Origin: DATLGB01 sp963724135
GTDB lineage: Bacteria; Actinomycetota; Thermoleophilia; Solirubrobacterales; Solirubrobacteraceae
Assembly: GCA_963724135.1 (NCBI GenBank)
Contig: CAVRTA010000006.1
Span: 496,001-560,000, forward strand
DNA: 64,000 nucleotides
Direction: 5' to 3'
A program made the position numbers and the translations under genes. Below, piece after piece: positions 33,879 to 41,477 of the stretch. The notes beneath the pieces are model-generated. The model did no database searches, was not told the DNA's origin, and saw only the letters and a list, made by a program, of their open reading frames with translations. Position 1 is the first letter of the stretch, and every line of letters begins with the position of its first letter.

Positions 33879-34146
33879 CGGGAGCGATCAGGCGGCGCTC
33901 CGCCAGTTCGGCGAGCAGCCGGCCGAGGTCGGCCTCGACCTGCTCGAGGGGCGTGCCGGACCCCGCGGCGATCGCGCCCGCTGCCGCGCGCGGCGTCGCG
34001 CCGTCGACGAGTTTCTCGACCATCTCGGTGGCGGTGGCGTTGAGCCCGTAGTACTGCCCGGTCCCGAGGTTGAGGATGATCGTCTCCTCGGGAAAGACGC
34101 GTCTGACGACGTCTTCGGGGATGGCGTAGCGGGCGTCGAGGTCCAC
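33871..34146 (-). CDS. PqqD-like RiPP recognition element (copy 2)
   Basis: A 91-residue PqqD-family protein with the winged-helix RRE pattern: RYAIPEDVV, TIILNLGTGQYYGLNATATEM, and a helical C-terminus (LGRLLAELAERRLI). In lasso systems the stand-alone RRE (B1) binds the precursor leader, mainly through its YxxP motif, and presents it to the B2 protease. GTG start 3 bp after the exporter permease gene. A second, related copy lies at 35666. Confidence 0.9.
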   Translation of the reverse strand: MDLDARYAIPEDVVRRVFPEETIILNLGTGQYYGLNATATEMVEKLVDGATPRAAAGAIAAGSGTPLEQVEADLGRLLAELAERRLIAPDG

Positions 34147-34149
34147 GGC

Positions 34150-34956
34150 TCAATATTCGTTGATCGTCCCGCGCCGGCGCGCGGCGCGCAGCGCTCCGCG
34201 TAATGCTGCGACCGCCACCGGCAGCATCACGACGGCGAAGCCCACCAGCCGGGCGACCTCGCCCAGCGGGCTGTCAGAGCCGAGCGGCGTCCCGACCATC
34301 ACATGGCGCAGCAGGTCGAGCGCCGGAGTGAACGGCTGCACGTGCGACGCCCAGCTGATCCAGTCCGGCAGCAGCGTCACCGGGAAGTAGATCCCCGCCA
34401 GCAGCGACATCCCGGTCACCACGAACGCAGCGCCGGCGTTGGTCTGCTTGAAGACGACGACGCCCGCGCACATCAGCAGGCCGAACGGGGCGAAGGCGAG
34501 CGCCGCCAGCAGGCCGATCGGCAACCCGAGGAGCGCGTCGGGCCAGCGCACCTGGAGGTCGAAGACCAGCGCCGAGTAGACAAGCGACAGCGTCGCGGTC
34601 AAGAACGCCAGCGCGATCGGGAACAGCAGCAGCGACATGATGCAGCGCACGGGCCCGAAGGCGGACAGCACCATGCGCTCGAACGTCCCGGCCAGCAGCT
34701 CCGAGCGGAGCGTCATGATCGGCAGCGACAGCGTGGACGTGAGCATCGCGAAGATGACCAGTCCGATGACCACGAACCCGTAGTAGGAATCGGCGTCGCC
34801 GACCGACCGCGCGTTGACGAGGCGCGACACGTAGTAGAAGAGCGTCATGCTCACGAGCACCGAGAACAGCGTCGTGAAGAACCGCATGCGGTAGCTCGTG
34901 TAGAGCGAGAGGTCGCGACGGAACATCGCCACCGCCGCCGACAGGTAGGGGCTCAC
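34150..34956 (-). CDS. ABC-2-type exporter permease
   Basis: A 268-residue ABC-2 permease with six predicted helices (FFTTLFSVLVSMTLFYYV, then later AAFVVTGMSLLAGIYFPVTL). ABC-2 permeases usually export polysaccharides, drugs or peptides. Placed between RRE and kinase genes, it is the likely exporter of the mature peptide. The start is GTG 34956, in a GTGA overlap with the ATPase stop. Confidence 0.88.
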   Translation of the reverse strand: MSPYLSAAVAMFRRDLSLYTSYRMRFFTTLFSVLVSMTLFYYVSRLVNARSVGDADSYYGFVVIGLVIFAMLTSTLSLPIMTLRSELLAGTFERMVLSAFGPVRCIMSLLLFPIALAFLTATLSLVYSALVFDLQVRWPDALLGLPIGLLAALAFAPFGLLMCAGVVVFKQTNAGAAFVVTGMSLLAGIYFPVTLLPDWISWASHVQPFTPALDLLRHVMVGTPLGSDSPLGEVARLVGFAVVMLPVAVAALRGALRAARRRGTINEY

Positions 34957-35669
34957 GACGACGCCACCAGGCTGCCGCCGCTGACCTCGTAGACGCGGTC
35001 GAAGAGAAGCCCCTGGTCCTCCCCGGTCGGATAGCACATCAGTGCCGCGCCGCCGCGCTCCCTCACCCGCTCGATCGCCCGGCAGACGATCGCCCAGCCC
35101 TCGCGGTCGAGGCTCGTGCGCGGCTCATCGAGCAGCAGCAGGTCCGGCTCGTGCAGGAAGGTCAGCGCGAGCCGCAGCCGCTGCCGCTGGCCCATCGACA
35201 TGCGGTCCACGCGCCGGTTGCCGAACTCCGCGAGCGCGAACTCACTGGTGGCGGCCGTGATCGCGCGCTGGCGCTCGTCGCGCGCCATCAGCGCGATGCG
35301 GCTCCACAGCTCGAGATGCGCGCGCACGCCGAGCCGTCCGTAGAGCCCGGTGTTGCCCGCCGAGCAGACGCCGAGCCGACGCAGCACCCCGGTGCGCTCG
35401 CGCTGCGGGTCCATGCCGAGCACGCGCACGCTCCCGGCTTCGGGCTCGAGCAGGCCCGCGGCGATCCTCAGGAGCGTCGTCTTGCCGGCGCCGTTGCGGC
35501 CCACGATCCCCACGAGCTCGCCCGGTACCAGCGTGAGCGAGAGGTCCGCGAGCACCGGTGCGGCGGCATTGGGCCACGTCTTCGTGACGCTCTCGATCGT
35601 GAGTACGTCCACCGGCGCGTCGAGCCTAACGCCCACCCCGGACCGCGGCAGGGCGAGCGCGGTGCTCAC
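34953..35669 (-). CDS. ABC exporter ATP-binding protein
   Basis: A 238-residue ABC ATPase. Walker A GRNGAGKTT, signature MSMGQRQRL (LSGGQ replaced), and Walker B LLLLDEPRTSLD are visible. The start is GTG 35669, overlapping the stop of the PqqD-like gene as GTGA; an upstream extension of the frame is not homologous. It powers the ABC-2 permease encoded by the next gene. Peptide export or self-immunity is inferred from the cluster. Confidence 0.88.
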   Translation of the reverse strand: MSTALALPRSGVGVRLDAPVDVLTIESVTKTWPNAAAPVLADLSLTLVPGELVGIVGRNGAGKTTLLRIAAGLLEPEAGSVRVLGMDPQRERTGVLRRLGVCSAGNTGLYGRLGVRAHLELWSRIALMARDERQRAITAATSEFALAEFGNRRVDRMSMGQRQRLRLALTFLHEPDLLLLDEPRTSLDREGWAIVCRAIERVRERGGAALMCYPTGEDQGLLFDRVYEVSGGSLVASS

Positions 35670-35959
35670 GCGAGGACGGCGAGCAGCCCCCGCTCGAGCA
35701 GCTGGTCGCACAGCTCGGCGACATCGCGCCGGACGAGCTCCAGCGGCGCGTCGAACTCCTCCGTGATCCGTTCCGCGACCGCTCGGGAGTCGCCGAGCTC
35801 GTCGAGCAGCTCGAGCATGCGCCCGGCCGTCGGGTTCAACGCGTGGTACTGGCCCGACTTCAGGTTCAGCAGCACCGTCTCGTCGCCGAACGCCCGCCAC
35901 ACGACGTCGGGCGCGATGGCGAATCGGCCCTCAGACAGCCCTGTCCGTGGATCCTCCAT
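35666..35959 (-). CDS. PqqD-like RiPP recognition element (copy 1)
   Basis: A 97-residue PqqD-family protein (RRE fold): GRFAIAPDVVWRAFGDE, VLLNLKSGQYHALNPTAGRM, LLDELGDSRAVAERI. It is clearly related to the copy at 33871. It starts at ATG 35959, 16 bp after the second HprK-like gene. Two RREs beside two precursors may mean one RRE for each precursor, or an RRE for the leader-bearing stalk protein at 29.5 kb; both are inferences. Confidence 0.9.
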   Translation of the reverse strand: MEDPRTGLSEGRFAIAPDVVWRAFGDETVLLNLKSGQYHALNPTAGRMLELLDELGDSRAVAERITEEFDAPLELVRRDVAELCDQLLERGLLAVLA

Positions 35960-35975
35960 TGCACAGAAAACGTCT

Positions 35976-36866
35976 TCAGGGCCCGATTCCTTGCGGCGTG
36001 AGGGACGCGGCGTCGAGAACGGCGCCGGGTGGAGCGCCGCGCGGCACGGTGATGCGCACGAGCTGAGCCGTGGCCGCGACCCGCGAGCAGACGTCGAGCT
36101 GGAGCGCGAAGCGCTGCGGCCCGAGCAGCGAGCGGTTGAAGGAGGCGGCCAGCAGCGGGCGCGGGTCCTCGGGCGCGAGCTTGGTGACGGCGATCCGGGC
36201 TCCGGCGGCCACCGGCTCGAGGAAGAGCAGGCGGCGCAGCGGCGCAGCGGCGGCCGCGTGGACGTCCACCCGCCGCTCACCGGTTGACTCGCGCAGGTTG
36301 ACGACCGCCGTGCCCGGATGCACGCGCACCTCGTCGCCGACGATCTCCAGCGCCGCCACGTCGTCGGCCAGAAACCCGGCGCCGCGCGCCAGCAGGGCGT
36401 GCAGGAGGGTGCTCTTGCCCGCGCCCGACGGCCCGGTGATCGCGAGCGCGGTTCCCTCGATCGCGACGGCGGAGGCGTGCAGCACCTCGATTCCCTGGAG
36501 GAGCGCCGCCAGCGGCAGCACCTGCCCGGCGAGCATCCGCTGCCAGTCGATGTCGGAGTCCGGCAGGCCGCAGGTCGCGCCGCGGCCGTCGGGGTCCACG
36601 CGGTAGGTCCCGTAGGGCCCGCCGTGCCACACGAGCGAGCCGTCCTCGTAGCGCCGGAGCTCGAGCTCGCGCTCGGCGGCGCCCGTTCCGCCGACGCGCT
36701 CGCCGGCAGAGGGCGCGAACGCCGCCGCGACCTCTGCGGCGGTGCCGGCCTTCAGTCGCAGCGGGCGACTGTCCCTCGAGTCCGCGTGAAGGAGCCCGCG
36801 GACCGGGACGTCGCCGAAGATGTCGAGCCCGAAGGCCCGCCCCTTGGTGGTGCTGCTACGGCCCAG
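35976..36866 (-). CDS. HprK-like kinase of the RiPP cluster (copy 2), probable CTG start
   Basis: A ~296-residue paralogue of the kinase at 32985. Read from CTG 36866, the start RAFGLDIFGDVPVRG aligns with RAFGLEIEGDFEAPG of copy 1, and the total length matches (296 vs 297). The only ATG/GTG/TTG in frame is GTG 36632, which would cut off the first 78 residues. Walker A GPSGAGKST falls at 145-153, preceded by LHASAV. The CTG overlaps the end of the upstream precursor gene by 11 bp. It may phosphorylate the serine-rich precursor tail. Confidence 0.82.
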   Translation of the reverse strand: MGRSSTTKGRAFGLDIFGDVPVRGLLHADSRDSRPLRLKAGTAAEVAAAFAPSAGERVGGTGAAERELELRRYEDGSLVWHGGPYGTYRVDPDGRGATCGLPDSDIDWQRMLAGQVLPLAALLQGIEVLHASAVAIEGTALAITGPSGAGKSTLLHALLARGAGFLADDVAALEIVGDEVRVHPGTAVVNLRESTGERRVDVHAAAAAPLRRLLFLEPVAAGARIAVTKLAPEDPRPLLAASFNRSLLGPQRFALQLDVCSRVAATAQLVRITVPRGAPPGAVLDAASLTPQGIGP

Positions 36867-37008
36867 ACGGGCTGGACGGCTGCGGGTCCGGCGGCACGTG
36901 GTGGATCACGAGCTTGTTCCCGCCGTCTTCCTCATTGACAAAGCCAGTCGCTTGGGTGATCGCTTCAAGGGTCCCAAGGTCCCGAACCGCCGGCTTCTCG
37001 TACGTCAT
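36856..37008 (-). CDS. Lasso-RiPP-type precursor peptide 1
   Basis: A 50-residue precursor. The leader has Y3-x-x-P6 and RDLGTLEAIT, ending in Thr18. With the usual Thr at -2, the core would begin at Ala20, placing Glu and Asp at core positions 7-9 for the macrolactam (EED). The C-terminal tail HHVPPDPQPSSPSGP is shared with precursor 2. The core is 31 residues, long for a lasso peptide, so trimming or a different topology is possible. The start is ATG 37008, with GGGAGGAG upstream. Confidence 0.85.
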   Translation of the reverse strand: MTYEKPAVRDLGTLEAITQATGFVNEEDGGNKLVIHHVPPDPQPSSPSGP

Positions 37009-37050
37009 TCTCTGGCTCCTCCCTGGAGTTGCGCCTACCAACGGTCCGAA

Positions 37051-37079
37051 AGAATGGCAGGAGTAAGCGCGACGGTCAA
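37051..37079 (-). promoter_or_regulatory. Promoter candidate of precursor 1
   Basis: On the minus strand TTGACC (37074-37079) and CATTCT (37051-37056) are 17 nt apart. The -35 matches that of precursor 2; the -10 is weak. Transcription would begin ~36 nt before the ATG at 37008, leaving a leader that carries the Shine-Dalgarno site. Confidence 0.4.
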
Positions 37080-37146
37080 ATGCGAACCGTCGGCGGCTGC
37101 AAGAGCTGACGCCTTATGAGGTTGTGACTAGTGCTTCAGGTGCTGC

Positions 37147-37299
37147 CTACGGACCCGACGGCGACGAGGGATCCGGCGCCGGAACGTGGTGCAACGGGAC
37201 CGCCTTGTTCATGCTGTCCTCCGTGCCGAAGAACCCCTGGAACCTCGTGATCTCCACGAGGGTGCCGTAGTCCTTCACAACTGGCTTGATGTAGCTCAA
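37147..37299 (-). CDS. Lasso-RiPP-type precursor peptide 2
   Basis: A second 50-residue precursor, found by reading the gap before the cyclase gene. The start is TTG 37299, with GGGAGG 4 nt upstream (a little close); the stop is TAG. The leader Y3-x-x-P6 and KDYGTLVEIT matches precursor 1 position by position. A core from residue 20 would start with Phe and have Glu8 and Asp9 as ring acids, both conserved in precursor 1. The tail ends HHVPAPDPSSPSGP. Leader and tail are conserved while the middle varies. Confidence 0.85.
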   Translation of the reverse strand: MSYIKPVVKDYGTLVEITRFQGFFGTEDSMNKAVPLHHVPAPDPSSPSGP

Positions 37300-37332
37300 A
37301 ACGCCTCCCAGCGTTCGATTGTGGACGGCTCG

Positions 37333-37361
37333 ACTTTAGGTTCGCTGCCCGTAGTGGTCAA
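37333..37361 (-). promoter_or_regulatory. Promoter of precursor 2
   Basis: On the minus strand TTGACC (37356-37361) and TAAAGT (37333-37338) are exactly 17 nt apart, a good housekeeping-sigma promoter. The -35 overlaps the stop codon of the cyclase gene. The leader of ~27 nt contains GGGAGG. Confidence 0.65.
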
Positions 37362-39190
37362 GCGGCAGGTGCATCGGACTCGATCCGGACGTCGGCGACC
37401 GCGAGCGTCTCGGGGTCGACGATCCGTGCGACCGCGTCCGGTCCCTCCAGGCTGCGCAGCCACACCTCGCCGGTGACGAGCCGCCATACGCGCACGGCCC
37501 ACATCGGGCGTTGGGAGGAGCCCTCGGGCGGAACGGCATCGAGCAGATGGCGGCGGACCAGCTCGAGGTCGACGTACTCGCCCACCCGCGCGCCCGGTGC
37601 CAGCAGGCGCTGGATGGCCGGCATGTCCGCACCGGTCAGCGCCTGCTGGAAGATCGCGTCGAAGGTGCTCTTCGTCGGCCGCAGGCGCACCTCGTCAGGC
37701 ATCAGCCCCTCGACCGCCCGGCGCAGCAGCGGGCGCGAGCGAAAGGCGTCGTAGCTCAGTTCGGGCGGGAGGCGGAGCATCAGCCCGACGACGTCGGGGT
37801 CCATGAACGCGTGGCGGGGATCGATTCCGACCGTCGCGCCGCGGTGGCGGAGGTGCTCGTAACCGATGCTGGGGCCGAGCCCGGTTCCGGTGGCCCAGCG
37901 CAGGTACCGCTGCCAGCGCCGGCCGCGCTCGCGCTTCCAGGCGGCGCCGTCGACATGCAGCCCGAAGTCGCGCGCGGCGGACGGGCGCAGCCAGGGGGGC
38001 GTGTAGGCCGACGGGCCCCGCAGGGCGCGCGAGAGCGTGTGAGTCCACGCCGGCGGCATTCCGGCCAGCCCGTAGCGGCGCATGTACCACCGGATCTGCC
38101 ACGGCGTCGGCTCGCCGTCCGCCCCGGGCACGCGCCGCACGAGATCGATGGCCGGCCCGATCCGGCCGCGTGCGAGCAGGTCCGAGAGCAGGTAGGGCGA
38201 CAGCCCGAACAGCTCGTCGCCTCCCTCGCCGTCGAACATCACGGTCACGCCGTCGGCCCGCGCCTGGCGCAGCAGCGGCCACCAGAAGAACCCATTGGGC
38301 GACACCGGCGGCATCGCCCAGCGCTCGACGTAGGGCAGTGCCCCGGACACGACGCTGCCGGACCGCACGACCGCGCGCGTTCCCGTCAGCCCCATCCGGT
38401 CGCACAGCTGCGCTATCAGCGGCGCCTCGTCGATGCTCGGGTGCTCGGGGAAGACCGCCGAATAGGCGCGCCGCGGGCGATGCTCGACCAGAGTGCTGAT
38501 CGCGGCCACGCTCGAGGAGTCCAGCCCGCCGCTGAGCATCACCGCGCTCTTCTCGCCCGCGCGGCAGCGGCGCCCCACCGCGGCTCGCAGCGTCTCGCGC
38601 AACTGCTCCGCGGCCTCCTCCTCACCGGCCTGGATCGGCTCCAGGCTCGGATCCCACCAGCGCCGCTGGGCGCGCGGGCGCCGCGGGTCGAGCTCGAGCA
38701 GGCACCCGCCCAGCACGCGCCGCACGCCCCGGTAGAGGGTGATGTCGCCCGGGAACCCGTGCGGCACGAGCCACAGGGGTACCGCGTCGCGCCGGGGCTC
38801 GGGACGCGAAGGCAGCAGCGCCAGCAGCCGGACGATCTCGGTCGCGAACACGAGCCGGCCGCCATCATCGCTGTAGTACAGGCCCTGCTGACCGAGGTGG
38901 TCGCGCGCGAGGACCCCTCGCCGGCCGTCCCACAGCAGCAGCGCGAAGTCGCCGCGCAGCGACGCCGGCACCTCCAGGCTCCCCGCGGCCGGAAGGGGAC
39001 CGGCGTAGCGGTTGCCGCCGAGCACCGCGAGCGCCTCGCCCGCCACCGACGCCTCGCCGGTGCAGGCGACGGCGAGCGGGCCCGACTCCGCGTACTGCGC
39101 CTCAGGTCCGAGCAGGTCCCGCAGCGCGCGCCGGTCGCTCTCGGTGACGGGTCCGTGGCGGCGCAGGACGCCGGCGAGCTCAGGCAGCAT
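37358..39190 (-). CDS. Asparagine-synthetase-like lasso cyclase
   Basis: A 610-residue protein of the asparagine synthase B superfamily. The N-terminal glutaminase-like domain has lost Cys2 (it begins MLPELAG). The synthetase domain has the ATP-binding SGGLDSSS (220-227) and a later FDGEGGDELFG. Lasso cyclases (McjC/LarC) use ATP to activate the ring Asp/Glu side chain and close the macrolactam. The ATG overlaps the third kinase gene by 11 bp. With B2, RRE and precursors all adjacent, this is the strongest evidence for the lasso-type assignment. Confidence 0.9.
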   Translation of the reverse strand: MLPELAGVLRRHGPVTESDRRALRDLLGPEAQYAESGPLAVACTGEASVAGEALAVLGGNRYAGPLPAAGSLEVPASLRGDFALLLWDGRRGVLARDHLGQQGLYYSDDGGRLVFATEIVRLLALLPSRPEPRRDAVPLWLVPHGFPGDITLYRGVRRVLGGCLLELDPRRPRAQRRWWDPSLEPIQAGEEEAAEQLRETLRAAVGRRCRAGEKSAVMLSGGLDSSSVAAISTLVEHRPRRAYSAVFPEHPSIDEAPLIAQLCDRMGLTGTRAVVRSGSVVSGALPYVERWAMPPVSPNGFFWWPLLRQARADGVTVMFDGEGGDELFGLSPYLLSDLLARGRIGPAIDLVRRVPGADGEPTPWQIRWYMRRYGLAGMPPAWTHTLSRALRGPSAYTPPWLRPSAARDFGLHVDGAAWKRERGRRWQRYLRWATGTGLGPSIGYEHLRHRGATVGIDPRHAFMDPDVVGLMLRLPPELSYDAFRSRPLLRRAVEGLMPDEVRLRPTKSTFDAIFQQALTGADMPAIQRLLAPGARVGEYVDLELVRRHLLDAVPPEGSSQRPMWAVRVWRLVTGEVWLRSLEGPDAVARIVDPETLAVADVRIESDAPAA

Positions 39191-40031
39191 CGAGCACCTG
39201 CGCGGCGAGGACGTCGGGAGGGGCCGCCGGGTCGGCGTCGAGCCGCTCGACCGGCGCGGCGGCGGTGATGTCGGCGGCGCGCAGGAACCGGCTCGCCTGA
39301 CGCTCGGTCGTCGAGCCCGACGTGAGCATGTGGCGCAGCACGTCCGGCACGGCCGGCGGAGCCCCGCCGCCGCGCTCGAGGATCACGACGCGTCGCAGCG
39401 GCACCGCCGCGGTGGCAGGGTCGCGCACCGCGACCCAGCTCTCGTCGCCGAGGACGGCGAGCGGCCGGCCGAGTGCCGCGGCCGGCACGGGGCCGTGCAG
39501 GGCGACGTTGGCGACCGGTGGCGCCGGGTGCGCACGTCCCTGCGCGTCGACGACGACGACGTCGTCCGCGAGCAGCTGCCCGCCGGCGCCGACCAGCGCC
39601 GCCGCCAGTGAGGTCTTGCCGCCCCCCTCCCCTGCGACGATCGCCACGGCGGCGCCGCCGACGACCACCGCCGCGGCGTGCAGCGCCTCGGCGCCGCGCA
39701 CGAGCGCTGCCGACGCGAGCACGGAGTCCAGCAGGACGCGCTGCCAGGCGGGATCGGAGAAGTCGCCGGCGACCGTGAGGCGGTCGCCGGCGAGATGGAA
39801 GCGCCCGGCTTCGCCCCACGTCATCAGCACGTCGCCCGCGGTCCCCTGCTCGACGGTGAACCGGGCTCCGTCGACCCGGCGCTCGCTGCGCGGGCCGGCC
39901 GGACCGCTCCAGCCGTCATCGCCGGCTTGCACGACGAGCGGGGACTCGCCCCCGGGGGGCGCCCAGGCCAGCTCGGGTAGCGGGACGCCCAGCTCCAGCG
40001 TCACGCCGTACGCGCTGCAGTGCAGGCTCAC
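39180..40031 (-). CDS. HprK-like kinase of the RiPP cluster (copy 3, divergent)
   Basis: A 283-residue HprK-related protein. ALHAAAV precedes a modified Walker A GEGGGKTS (134-141), followed by LLADDVVVVD. It is less like copies 1 and 2 than they are like each other. The GTG overlaps the B2 protease stop (GTGA), and it precedes the cyclase. Three kinases in one cluster is unusual; the third may have another target or be a regulatory paralogue. Confidence 0.83.
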   Translation of the reverse strand: MSLHCSAYGVTLELGVPLPELAWAPPGGESPLVVQAGDDGWSGPAGPRSERRVDGARFTVEQGTAGDVLMTWGEAGRFHLAGDRLTVAGDFSDPAWQRVLLDSVLASAALVRGAEALHAAAVVVGGAAVAIVAGEGGGKTSLAAALVGAGGQLLADDVVVVDAQGRAHPAPPVANVALHGPVPAAALGRPLAVLGDESWVAVRDPATAAVPLRRVVILERGGGAPPAVPDVLRHMLTSGSTTERQASRFLRAADITAAAPVERLDADPAAPPDVLAAQVLDAA

Positions 40032-40423
40032 AGCTCCACAAGCCGCGGGAAGTCCGTCCCGCCCGGGTCCTGCACCGGATGCCCGGCGACCTCCAGCCAG
40101 GCATGGGCACCGAAGTCCTCACCCGGCTTGACGCCGATCACCAGCATGCTGGGAACGCCGCGGCGGTCGAGCAACCGCGTGAGCACGAGCGAGCGGATCA
40201 GACAGCGCGAGTCCGTGGGCAGCGTGTCGAGCACGCGCGCGACCGCGCGGGCCAGGCGCACCCCGGCACGGAAGCCGCGCCCGCCGGCCGCCCCCTCCGG
40301 CGCCCGCCGTCGCAGGCGCGCGAGCGTCCCCGGCAGGTCCTGTTTGCGCATCAGCGCCTTCGCGTGGACGTACGCGATGACGATCTCGCCGGCGAGGGCG
40401 ACGCGCTTCGCGTGACGCATCAC
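40028..40423 (-). CDS. Lasso peptide B2 protease (transglutaminase-like)
   Basis: A 131-residue protein of the lasso B2 family (transglutaminase-like cysteine protease fold). The catalytic triad is visible: Cys74 in DSRCLIRSL, His107 in FGAHAWLEV and Asp119 in PVQDPGG. It cleaves the leader from the precursor, guided by the RRE (B1). GTG 40423 has TACCGT 7 nt upstream, giving a leaderless start; ATG 40420 is an alternative. It is the first gene of the enzyme operon B2 - kinase 3 - cyclase. Confidence 0.9.
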   Translation of the reverse strand: MMRHAKRVALAGEIVIAYVHAKALMRKQDLPGTLARLRRRAPEGAAGGRGFRAGVRLARAVARVLDTLPTDSRCLIRSLVLTRLLDRRGVPSMLVIGVKPGEDFGAHAWLEVAGHPVQDPGGTDFPRLVEL

Positions 40424-40456
40424 GCCGCAAACGGTACGAGCCGTGGCGACGTGCGC

Positions 40457-41413
40457 TCAGCCGGAGGCCGCACCGGCGCCGGCGGGACGCTCGACGAAGA
40501 ACGCCACGGTCCGCTCGAGGCCGGCCCGGAAGTCGATCGCCGGCGCGTAGCCGAGGGTCTCCCGCGCACGCGAGATGTCGGCGTGCGAGTGCTTGACGTC
40601 CCCGGGACGCTCTGGACCGTGTTCGGCCCGGACGTCCGAGCCGAGGATCCCCCCGAGCTCGGAGACCAGCTGGTTGAGCGTGAAGCGATCGCCGCAGGCG
40701 ACGTTGAACGCCTGACCGGCACCGCCCGCGCTGTCGGCGGCGAGCAGGTTGGCGGCGATGACGTTGTCGATGTAGGTGAAGTCCCGCGACTGCTCCCCGT
40801 CCCCGTGGATCCGCGGCGCCTCCCCCGCGGCGATCGCCGTGATGAAGCGCGGGATCACGGCTGCGTACTGCGACATCGGATCCTGGTGCGGGCCGAAGAC
40901 GTTGAAGTAGCGCAGCGCGACCGTCTCCAGTTTGAAGACCTCGGTGAACGAGCGGCAGTACCCCTCGCCGGCGAGCTTGGCGACGGCGTACGGGGAGATC
41001 GGCATCGGCTGCATCTCCTCGCGCTTGGGCAGCTCGGGGTTCTTGCCGTAGATCGAGGAGGACGACGCGAAGACGACCCGGCGCACGCCCTCGTCGCGGG
41101 CCGCCAGCAGCACGTTCAGCGTGCCCTCCACGTTCACCGCCGAGGACGTGAGCGGATCCTGGATCGAGCGCGGCACGGACGGCAGCGCGGCCTGGTGGAA
41201 GACGAGCTCGCAGCCGCGGATGGCGTTGTGGACGCGCTCGTAGCTGCGCAGGTCGCCCTCGACGATCTCGACCTCCCCGCCGAGGCGCACCACCGCCTCG
41301 CGGCGGCCCGTGGCGAAGTTGTCGATCAGCCGCACGTCGTCGCCGCGGCGCATCAGCGCCTCCGCGAGATGCGAGCCGATGAACCCGGCGCCACCGGTGA
41401 CCAGGACCTTCAT
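40457..41413 (-). CDS. NAD-dependent nucleotide-sugar epimerase
   Basis: A 318-residue extended short-chain dehydrogenase of the UDP-glucose 4-epimerase type. The Rossmann motif is GGAGFIGSH (7-15), with the catalytic Ser-Tyr-Lys in SSSSIYG and YAVAKLAGE. It interconverts nucleotide sugars (UDP-Glc/Gal or UDP-GlcNAc/GalNAc types). The start is ATG 41413, with TAGCTT 7 nt upstream. It begins the polysaccharide region and is divergent from a methyltransferase gene. Confidence 0.92.
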   Translation of the reverse strand: MKVLVTGGAGFIGSHLAEALMRRGDDVRLIDNFATGRREAVVRLGGEVEIVEGDLRSYERVHNAIRGCELVFHQAALPSVPRSIQDPLTSSAVNVEGTLNVLLAARDEGVRRVVFASSSSIYGKNPELPKREEMQPMPISPYAVAKLAGEGYCRSFTEVFKLETVALRYFNVFGPHQDPMSQYAAVIPRFITAIAAGEAPRIHGDGEQSRDFTYIDNVIAANLLAADSAGGAGQAFNVACGDRFTLNQLVSELGGILGSDVRAEHGPERPGDVKHSHADISRARETLGYAPAIDFRAGLERTVAFFVERPAGAGAASG

Positions 41414-41477
41414 GGCCCCGAAGCTAGTGGCCGCCCGCACGTCGCGGGGCTCCCTGCGTGCGCGAAGCTGCGTGCCG

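Noticed and set aside
37358..39190. Assignment as ordinary asparagine synthetase AsnB
   Set aside because: The N-terminal catalytic Cys2 is missing and the gene is in a run with B2, RRE, kinase and precursor genes.
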